Part shown: piece after piece, positions 1 to 4,534 of the stretch
Position numbering within the stretch: the stretch's first letter is position 1
Layout: every line of letters starts with the position of its first letter
NCBI GenBank assembly: GCA_008501785.1
Contig: QQUD01000863.1
Span: forward strand, 1-7,233
DNA length: 7,233 nucleotides
Direction of reading: 5' to 3'
DNA from: Chloroflexota bacterium
GTDB lineage: Bacteria > Chloroflexota > Anaerolineae > Promineifilales > Promineifilaceae
Program-made: the position numbers and the translations under genes
Notes under the pieces: generated by a model
Seen by the model: only the letters and a program-made list of their open reading frames with translations
Databases searched by the model: none
What the model was told of the DNA's origin: nothing

Positions 1-37
1 CTAATCAGCTTCCGGGAAGTTTAAGAATATAAAAGGC

Positions 38-42
38 AAGGT
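38..42 (+). promoter_or_regulatory. Ribosome binding site for npdG (supports the TTG start)
   Basis: AAGGT lies six bases before the TTG at 49 and fits a Shine-Dalgarno site. It supports TTG as the real start, because the conserved N-terminal Rossmann strand (MKIAILGGTG) begins exactly there. A TATAAA at 28-33 could be a -10 box, but no good -35 lies inside the window. Confidence 0.55.
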
Positions 43-48
43 AAACCA

Positions 49-699
49 TTGAAAATCGCAATTTTAGGTGGAACGGGCAATGAAGGGTTTGGTTTAGGGT
101 TTCGCTGGGCAGCGAAAGGGCATGAAATTATTATTGGCTCACGTAAGGCAGAAAAAGGCGGACGTGCAGCGGCGGACATGTTAACGCGTTTGCCAAATGG
201 CAATATTAGCGGCACTGATAATCTGGAAGCCACAAAAGCAGCAGATATTGTTGTGTTGTCGGTGCCATATGGTGCACAGATGGGCACGTTGGAAACGGTT
301 AAAGGGGCACTGGATGGCAAGCTGCTGATTACGGTTGTAGCCCCAACTGGTGAAAAAGCAGCCCGCGTTTGGCGGCTCCCCAGCGGACTGTCCGCCGCAG
401 AAGAAGCCCAGCAGCAGGTTGGCGATGCTGCACGCGTGGTGGCTGCCTTCCAAAATGTGGGAGCGCATCATTTACTTGATTTAGATTATCAAATGGATTG
501 TGATGTGTTGGTGTGTGGTGCCAAAAAAGCAGATAAGCAGGTCGCAATGCAGCTTTGCGAAGATGCAGGTATGCGTGGGGTTAATGCTGGTTCTCTGCAA
601 AATGCCAGCGTTGCCGAAGGCATGACCTCTGTTTTGATCGCGATCAACATCATTAACAAGGTGAAGAGCGCAGGGATTCGGATTACAGGATTAGAATAA
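49..699 (+). CDS. npdG: NADPH-dependent F420 reductase (F420H2:NADP oxidoreductase)
   Basis: This 216-residue protein is predicted to transfer hydride between reduced coenzyme F420 and NADP+ in the cytoplasm. The N-terminus is a Rossmann fold with the glycine motif GGTGNEG (residues 7-13), followed by a GSR motif (30-32) of the kind that contacts the NADP 2'-phosphate. The family's middle segment FQNVGAHHLLD and the C-terminal segments DVLVCGAKKADK and AGSLQNASVAEGMTSVLIAIN are recognisable. The length matches the usual 210-230 residues, so the gene looks complete. The start is TTG, supported by a Shine-Dalgarno site and by the family N-terminus. It lies 80 bases upstream of cofE on the same strand, which fits a shared role in F420 metabolism. 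The family assignment is strong. The preferred direction of the reaction cannot be read from sequence. Confidence 0.92.
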   Translation: MKIAILGGTGNEGFGLGFRWAAKGHEIIIGSRKAEKGGRAAADMLTRLPNGNISGTDNLEATKAADIVVLSVPYGAQMGTLETVKGALDGKLLITVVAPTGEKAARVWRLPSGLSAAEEAQQQVGDAARVVAAFQNVGAHHLLDLDYQMDCDVLVCGAKKADKQVAMQLCEDAGMRGVNAGSLQNASVAEGMTSVLIAINIINKVKSAGIRITGLE

Positions 700-703
700 G
701 GAT

Positions 704-773
704 CGGTAATCAGTGAACGGTAATTAGTGAACGGTTTCGGTTTGCTGATAGCTGACTGCTGACTGCTGATAGC
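704..773 (+). repeat. Short heptamer-period tandem repeat in the npdG-cofE spacer
   Basis: Two blocks of 7-bp periodicity fill the spacer. At 704-731 a 14-bp unit CGGTAATCAGTGAA occurs twice with one mismatch; phased at 707 it reads as heptads TAATCAG, TGAACGG, TAATTAG, TGAACGG. At 746-773 four heptads follow with the order TGATAGC, TGACTGC, TGACTGC, TGATAGC. The second block ends six bases before the cofE ATG and occupies the place where a ribosome binding site would be; none is visible. The period is seen directly. The likeness to cyanobacterial STRR heptamers is an inference. Confidence 0.85.
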
Positions 774-779
774 TAAATA

Positions 780-1544
780 ATGACAACACTCAACTTAATT
801 GCAGTTCCTGGTATTCCTGATGTGCAGCCAGGGGATAATGTGGCGGAATTGGTGATGGCGGGGTTGGAAACGGCCGTTATCACTCCCCAACCCTACGACA
901 TCATCACCATCGCCCAAAAAATCATCTCCAAAGCCGAAGGGCGCTACGTGCGGCTGGCAGATGTTACGCCAAGCTCACGTGCTATTGAAGTCGCGCAGCA
1001 GACAGACAAAGACCCGCGCTTGGTAGCGTTGATTTTGCAGGAAAGTGACGAAATCTCACGGATGCGGCGTGGTGTGCTGGTGGTACGTCACCGATTGGGA
1101 TTCACCAGTGCCAATGCTGGCATTGACCGTTCCAACGTGGCGCAAACTGAAGGTGATGAACGTGTGCTGCTGCTGCCGGAAGACCCAGATGCATCGGCAG
1201 CACACATTCGAGCTGTTTTACAGGAAAAATATGGCGTACCGCTGGGTGTGGTGATTACAGATAGTCACGGACGGCCGTTTCGCCTGGGCACCGTTGGTGT
1301 GGCAATTGGCGTGGCGGGTATCCCTGCACTGTGGGATCGGCGCGGTGAGTCAGATTTGTATGGCTTTAAATTGGAACACACCGATGTCGGTGTGGCTGAT
1401 GAAATTGCAGCGGCGGCAGGCTTGCTCATGGGGCAGGCGGCTGAAGGAACGCCGGTTGTCATCGTGCGTGGACTGAATTTGCCAGTGGCTGATGGCAAAG
1501 CGTCTGATTTGGTGCGGGCGAAAGAGATGGATTTGTATCGGTAG
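780..1544 (+). CDS. cofE: Coenzyme F420-0:L-glutamate ligase (F420 gamma-glutamyl ligase)
   Basis: This 254-residue protein is predicted to use GTP and a divalent metal to add gamma-linked L-glutamate to F420-0, building the F420 tail. The family signature is clear along the whole length: YDIITIAQKIISKAEGR (39-55), HRLGFTSANAGIDRSN (104-119), LLPEDPD (131-137), ITDSHGRPFRLG (159-170) followed by GVAIGVAG, then DRRGESDLYG (186-195) and ADEIAAAAGLLMGQ. The Asp residues in the ID-x-SN and TDS motifs belong to the family's metal site. The protein ends after the ligase domain, so it is the stand-alone archaeal-type CofE and not the actinobacterial FbiB fusion with a nitroreductase-like domain. ATG at 780 gives the usual N-terminus, but no Shine-Dalgarno site precedes it and repeat DNA runs almost to the start. 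It is probably co-expressed with npdG. Confidence 0.93.
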   Translation: MTTLNLIAVPGIPDVQPGDNVAELVMAGLETAVITPQPYDIITIAQKIISKAEGRYVRLADVTPSSRAIEVAQQTDKDPRLVALILQESDEISRMRRGVLVVRHRLGFTSANAGIDRSNVAQTEGDERVLLLPEDPDASAAHIRAVLQEKYGVPLGVVITDSHGRPFRLGTVGVAIGVAGIPALWDRRGESDLYGFKLEHTDVGVADEIAAAAGLLMGQAAEGTPVVIVRGLNLPVADGKASDLVRAKEMDLYR

Positions 1545-1575
1545 CAGAAAATATTACCAACAATATTTCCTCACA

Positions 1576-1660
1576 CGTAATCGTGATCGTCATATGTGAT
1601 CGTGATCGATAATGAAATCGATTACGATTACGAAAACGATCACGATCATGATCACGAATA
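1576..1660. repeat. Hexamer-repeat inverted structure (long imperfect hairpin) after cofE
   Basis: The left half (1576-1613) is built from CGTNAT-type hexamers. The right half (1619-1660) is seven in-phase hexamers of form CGATTA/CGATCA, so the two halves are reverse complements. They can fold into one long hairpin: 1595-1610 pairs with 1617-1632 (16 pairs, three of them G-U) around the loop AATGAA, and 1580-1590 pairs perfectly with 1636-1646 (11 pairs). It starts 31 bases after the cofE stop codon, so it could act as a transcript 3' end or RNA-stability hairpin. There is no T-tract, so a classic intrinsic terminator is not supported. Confidence 0.8.
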
Positions 1661-1709
1661 GGTAGTCCGGGTTTAAATTGATACTTCCATGAGTTAATTG
1701 ATTAACAGG

Positions 1710-1745
1710 CCAATTTACCAATACACCAATATACTAATAACCAAT
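1710..1745 (+). repeat. Octamer tandem repeat running into the start codon of the GH-A gene
   Basis: Units CCAATTTA, CCAATACA and CCAATATA (8 bp each) are followed by CTAATAA and a partial CCAAT. The A and T of the ATG at 1744 are the last two bases of the final CCAAT. No Shine-Dalgarno sequence is present, so the repeat occupies the translation initiation region. Confidence 0.8.
1730..1735 (+). promoter_or_regulatory. Possible -10 box for the GH-A lipoprotein gene
   Basis: TATACT matches five of six bases of the sigma-70-type -10 consensus and ends eight bases before the ATG. If it is used, transcription would start about at the start codon and the mRNA would be leaderless, which fits the missing ribosome binding site. 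No convincing -35 lies 16-18 bases upstream (TTGATT at 1698-1703 is too far), so support is weak. Confidence 0.3.
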
Positions 1746-3018
1746 GGCTCACTTAAAATTTATTTGTTTTGTACTGTTAGCAGGATTTTTACTAATTGGA
1801 TGTCAGGCGCAAGCAACAACAGCTAGGCTGCCGACTTCGGCTGCACTGGCATCAATGCCACAGGCAAAGGGAACGGCCGTTCCCGGTTCACAACTCGCTG
1901 TTCCAGCCACATTTACAGTGCGGGCTGAAACGGCCGTTCCCACGGCAACCCCCGCTCTTAATGCCGCAAATGGCACGCTGGCCCCCACCGAAACCCGTTA
2001 CATTCCCACGCGCACCCCTGTCACACCCACCGTCACGCCCACACGCACACCGCTGGGCGGCATACCAGACCCCGAAGTACCTTCTGCAACACCAGTTGTC
2101 AAAGCATTAAACCTATATGGCCCCAACGAGGTTATTCCATACGAAGCGTTTCCCGTACCGGCAAACAACAATGGCTGGGGTATGCACTGGATTCCAACCG
2201 TTAGCCAGGAGCCGCATGTGGTAGACCAGTTTGTAAATGAACTGGTACGCATGAACATCAAATGGCTTGTTTTTCTCAACGACGGTACAAACACTGAGTC
2301 CAACGATTATTTGGTGGAAAAACTGGTGGCGAATGGCATCATGCCGGTGATGCGCCTTTATCGTTCTGGTATTTTGCCCTATGATGGCCATGTGGGGGAT
2401 TTGGTCGCACATTATCGACCCAAAGGCGTTTATTATTACCAACTTTACAACGAACCAAACCACAATGTTGAAAACCATCAGGGGTTTGCCAATCCGAATC
2501 AATATGCGCTGACGTGGGCGTCAGCGGCGCGGGAAGTAACTGCAAATGGCGGTTTGCCGGGGATTGGCGCACTCAGTCCAGGGGGTCAGTACAATCATTA
2601 CGACTTTTTGGACCGCACCTTGTTGGCACTAGAGGATAATGGGGATGGCCATTTGCTGAATCATGCGTGGCTGTCGATTCATAATTATCATGGAACACGG
2701 CCGTTAGACGATCCCGGCGGCTATCTGCTGTTCCGGCACTACGACAACATCATTCGCAGCCATATCGGCCGCTCGCTGCCCATGATTGGCACAGAAGGCG
2801 GCTCGTATCATCCTGTTTTAAGCGCAGATGCTGATTTAATCGCATGGCAATACAGCTACATGCGCAATGCGGAGCCGTATTATTTAGCGTTTAGCTATTG
2901 GCTGTTAGCAAACAGCGCGGGTGGGGCGTGGGATGAAACGTGGGAATGGCAGTCGTTGTTTAAACCTGGACATACGCATCCCGTGGTGACGGAATTCTTT
3001 TATCAGAACAGCCGGTAG
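1744..3018 (+). CDS. Secreted lipoprotein with a clan GH-A-like glycoside hydrolase (TIM-barrel) domain
   Basis: This 424-residue protein has a lipoprotein signal: Lys5, a hydrophobic stretch, then lipobox LIGC with the lipidated Cys at residue 20. A low-complexity Ala/Thr/Pro linker (about 22-115, with TPTRTP-type repeats) follows and would span the wall. The rest resembles a (beta/alpha)8 hydrolase of clan GH-A. The motif YNEPN places Asn236-Glu237-Pro238 where the clan has its acid/base after strand 4. GTEGG places Glu351 as the candidate nucleophile after strand 7, 114 residues later. FSYW (Trp386) resembles the aromatic residue after strand 8. The substrate is probably a beta-linked polysaccharide or glycoconjugate, but no specific GH family is recognised. 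No Shine-Dalgarno site precedes the ATG. A pseudoenzyme that only binds sugars is possible. Confidence 0.75.
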   Translation: MAHLKFICFVLLAGFLLIGCQAQATTARLPTSAALASMPQAKGTAVPGSQLAVPATFTVRAETAVPTATPALNAANGTLAPTETRYIPTRTPVTPTVTPTRTPLGGIPDPEVPSATPVVKALNLYGPNEVIPYEAFPVPANNNGWGMHWIPTVSQEPHVVDQFVNELVRMNIKWLVFLNDGTNTESNDYLVEKLVANGIMPVMRLYRSGILPYDGHVGDLVAHYRPKGVYYYQLYNEPNHNVENHQGFANPNQYALTWASAAREVTANGGLPGIGALSPGGQYNHYDFLDRTLLALEDNGDGHLLNHAWLSIHNYHGTRPLDDPGGYLLFRHYDNIIRSHIGRSLPMIGTEGGSYHPVLSADADLIAWQYSYMRNAEPYYLAFSYWLLANSAGGAWDETWEWQSLFKPGHTHPVVTEFFYQNSR

Positions 3019-3060
3019 GAATAATGAATTTTGAATTGTGAATAATGAATTGTGAAGTAA
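3019..3060 (+). repeat. Six in-phase AT-rich heptamers directly after the GH-A stop codon
   Basis: Starting on the base after the TAG stop, six consecutive 7-bp units all begin with GAA: GAATAAT, GAATTTT, GAATTGT, GAATAAT, GAATTGT, GAAGTAA. Phased one base earlier they are TGA heptads (TGAATTT and relatives). It is the same period as in the npdG-cofE spacer but with a different sequence. Confidence 0.85.
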
Positions 3061-3065
3061 TCTGT

Positions 3066-3093
3066 TTGCGTTATGGTATATTTGGGCTGTAAT
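3066..3093 (+). promoter_or_regulatory. Weak candidate promoter upstream of the UPF0175-like gene
   Basis: TGTAAT at 3088-3093 matches the -10 consensus at five of six positions, with TTGCGT (three of six) 16 bases upstream at 3066-3071. Transcription would start near 3100, about 25 bases before the TTG start. The similarity is modest and no other evidence supports it. Confidence 0.3.
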
Positions 3094-3124
3094 AAGTGAA
3101 AATAATTCTGATTTAGCAGAGTCT

Positions 3125-3322
3125 TTGATTATAAGTGCCTACTTGGATGGGGAAATCAATTTTGGCAAAGCGGCTGAGATGTTAAGTATGCATGAACTAG
3201 AATTGCGTGATCGCTTTGTGGCGCTGGGTATTCCTCTACGCATTGGTCCAACTAATAAAGCGGAAGCAAAGACGGAAGTCGAGGTGTTAAATTCCTGGTT
3301 CTCTCGTGACGATTCTGAATAA
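3125..3322 (+). CDS. UPF0175-like small protein (orphan antitoxin-type), possibly N-terminally truncated
   Basis: The 65-residue product reads AYLDGEINFGKAAEML followed by RFVALGIPLRIG. This matches the pattern of the UPF0175 family (LYxEGKISLGKAAELLGM then ERGIPV), short helix-turn-helix-like proteins often paired with a PIN-type toxin. Family members usually have about 20-25 more residues before this region. The frame stays open upstream to a stop at 3053 and would add a plausible SENNSDLAES segment, but it has no ATG, GTG or TTG there. The usable start is the TTG at 3125, preceded only by a weak GAG. So it is either a short variant, uses an unusual start, or is a remnant that lost its N-terminus. 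The next gene does not look like a PIN toxin, so the expected partner is missing. Confidence 0.6.
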   Translation: MIISAYLDGEINFGKAAEMLSMHELELRDRFVALGIPLRIGPTNKAEAKTEVEVLNSWFSRDDSE

Positions 3323-3334
3323 ATTCAATGATGT

Positions 3335-3343
3335 TGCTATAAT
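3335..3343 (+). promoter_or_regulatory. Extended -10 promoter for the frameshifted gene
   Basis: TGC followed by a perfect TATAAT (3338-3343) is an extended -10 element, which needs little or no -35. Transcription would begin near 3350, giving a leader of about 30 bases with a strong ribosome binding site. This favours the ATG at 3380 as the true start of the next gene. Confidence 0.55.
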
Positions 3344-3365
3344 AAAAAGTGAAAGTAAAAAGGGT

Positions 3366-3372
3366 GGGGGAG
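3366..3372 (+). promoter_or_regulatory. Strong ribosome binding site fixing the start at 3380
   Basis: GGGGGAG ends seven bases before the ATG at 3380. It is the best Shine-Dalgarno match in the window. It decides the start of the following gene, because the uninterrupted downstream frame (GTG at 3484) has no comparable site. Confidence 0.65.
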
Positions 3373-3379
3373 CAATCAT

Positions 3380-3756
3380 ATGAAATTAATAAAGCCACAT
3401 TGGAATGATTTTTTGTCTTTAATGAGGAATCTGGTTTTTCGATCTGGTGGCGTCGCGTTGATGAGACCTGGACCCTTGAAGATGTGCGTGATTGGTACAT
3501 AACTGATCTCGGTTTTGGTATAAATCGATCAGAGCTTGAAAATGCACGCAACACATTTCGAACAACAACTATTGGAAAAGGGGATTATCCTGCACTATCA
3601 AAGGTTTTCTGGCGAAGCACACATTCAGGAAGACGAATAATCATTCTGATCGAAGGAGATGAAGCGTTTGTTTTCGATTTCGATGCAGAGAGATTGGATA
3701 CTGAAACATTGAATACATTCAATCGAATGCTTGATTCGTTTGAGGTTTACGATTGA
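3380..3756 (+). CDS. Unrecognised protein, interrupted by a -1 frameshift at a six-T run
   Basis: The function is not recognised. From ATG 3380, which has a strong ribosome binding site, the frame reads MKLIKPHWNDFL and then stops at 3500-3502 after 40 codons. The -1 frame is open from 3409 to 3756 and reads VFNEESGFSIWWRRVDETW onward to FEVYD. Joining them at the T run 3409-3414 gives about 125 residues. T3409-G3415 is in register as a slippery heptamer T TTT TTG, so a -1 slip would give a continuous protein. One missing T would do the same. The product is rich in Trp, Arg and acidic residues, has no signal peptide or membrane segment, and its C-terminus alternates hydrophobic strands (IIILIEGDEAFVFDFD) with a final helix. 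A minimal call would be the GTG at 3484. Frame loss by mutation is also possible. Confidence 0.6.
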
Positions 3757-3789
3757 GGGTATATCTCTTTTAAATTACCAATCAATCGT
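3749..3789. other. Inverted repeat joining the two convergent stop codons
   Basis: ACGATTGA at 3749-3756 includes the TGA stop of the + strand gene. TCAATCGT at 3782-3789 is its exact reverse complement and overlaps the TGA stop of the - strand gene by one base. The 8-bp stem would close a 25-base AT-rich loop and could end transcription from both sides. The stem is short and there is no clear U tract, so a terminator is only a possibility. Confidence 0.35.
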
Positions 3790-4460
3790 CAATTCCCCAA
3801 ATCTCCCCCACTCAATTCTTCTTCTAACTGTGTCCATAGGTTGTTGAAGGCGGCAAAGCGGCGGCGAGCTGCTTTTTTAGCAGGGGCGGTGTGCATACTG
3901 TTTACTGTTTTTTCTAGCCAGCCGTTTGATTGGGCACGGGTGATGATGTCTTGTGTGGTGAGTGGCTTTTTTTTGGAGAAGTCGCCACCAAGCCAGTGGA
4001 ATACGGCCGTTATCCCAATCTTCGCCAATTTATCCGCATCCCACAACACCTGAGACTCCAGTCGTTTCAGCGGCTTGTCTCGCCACAATCCCATGTGGTC
4101 TTCGATGGCTCGGGCTACCTTATCAATCTTTTTAGATGGAAAGTCCGTTTTGCTTAATAATTTACGGGCAAATTTAGCCCCTTCAACCGGATGCTTTTCA
4201 CCTGTTTCTTTGCGCACATCGTGTAGCCACGCAGCGGCTTCCACCACATCGCGGTCTGCACCTGTCAGGTTTGCTAATTTGATGGCGAGAGTGACAACGG
4301 CCGTTACATGTTCCCAGCGATAATTAAACGCAGGTTCCTTCGTTCCATACCGGCGCAGCGCTTCTCTTTCTGTCGCTTCACACATGGCAGACTGCACAGC
4401 CTTGCGCCACGTTTTCCCATTCCCATTCTTCTTTTTCGAGTTCGAATTATTTTTTCCCAT
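3789..4460 (-). CDS. HD-domain protein (predicted metal-dependent phosphohydrolase)
   Basis: The 223-residue soluble protein carries a HD-superfamily core. His51 (YRWEHV), the His80-Asp81 doublet (WLHDVRKE) and Asp143 (WDADKL) are the expected metal ligands. His90 (KHPVEGA) and His122 (EDH) match the extra histidines of the YedJ-like group. Such proteins hydrolyse phosphate esters or nucleotides; the substrate here is unknown. The N-terminus (2-16) is a charged, Asn/Lys/Ser low-complexity tail, and the C-terminus is a helix ending in acidic residues. The ATG at 4460 has no strong Shine-Dalgarno site. The gene lies 74 bases downstream of the PBP gene on the same strand, separated by a heptamer repeat, and converges with the frameshifted gene with 32 bases between. 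Two ACGGCCGT palindromes lie inside it. Confidence 0.85.
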   Translation of the reverse strand: MGKNNSNSKKKNGNGKTWRKAVQSAMCEATEREALRRYGTKEPAFNYRWEHVTAVVTLAIKLANLTGADRDVVEAAAWLHDVRKETGEKHPVEGAKFARKLLSKTDFPSKKIDKVARAIEDHMGLWRDKPLKRLESQVLWDADKLAKIGITAVFHWLGGDFSKKKPLTTQDIITRAQSNGWLEKTVNSMHTAPAKKAARRRFAAFNNLWTQLEEELSGGDLGN

Positions 4461-4470
4461 GTTTACATCT

Positions 4471-4501
4471 TTGATATTTTTCTACGAATCAATCCTGACA
4501 A
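4471..4501 (-). promoter_or_regulatory. Possible promoter for the HD gene
   Basis: On the - strand TTGTCA (4496-4501, five of six -35 bases) and TATCAA (4471-4476, four of six -10 bases) are 19 bases apart. The -10 would end ten bases before the ATG, so the transcript would have almost no leader. The spacer is longer than ideal, so confidence is low. Confidence 0.35.
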
Positions 4502-4505
4502 CCCG

Positions 4506-4533
4506 TGATACCTGAAACCTGATACCTGAAACC
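4506..4533. repeat. Four perfect-phase heptamers between the PBP and HD genes
   Basis: Read on the + strand, TGATACC and TGAAACC alternate twice without interruption, giving a 14-bp unit repeated exactly. The block ends one base before the stop codon of the PBP gene (complement of 4535-4537). The TGA-first heptamer form equals that of the other spacers. Here, however, the TGA lies on the strand opposite to the flanking genes. Confidence 0.85.
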
Positions 4534-4534
4534 T

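Noticed and set aside
1..24. Possible C-terminal end of an upstream gene (frame ending in TAA at 22-24)
   Set aside because: Only seven codons are visible, other frames are also open for a few codons, and nothing identifies a protein.
181..547. Long open frames opposite npdG and similar frames opposite the PBP gene
   Set aside because: They are shadows of well-supported genes, with no family features and no initiation signals.
704..773. CRISPR array
   Set aside because: Units are 7 or 14 bp with no unique spacers, and no cas genes are present.
3125..3756. Toxin-antitoxin pair of the UPF0175 protein with the following gene
   Set aside because: The following protein lacks PIN-domain acidic motifs or any recognisable toxin feature and has its own promoter, so pairing is not supported.
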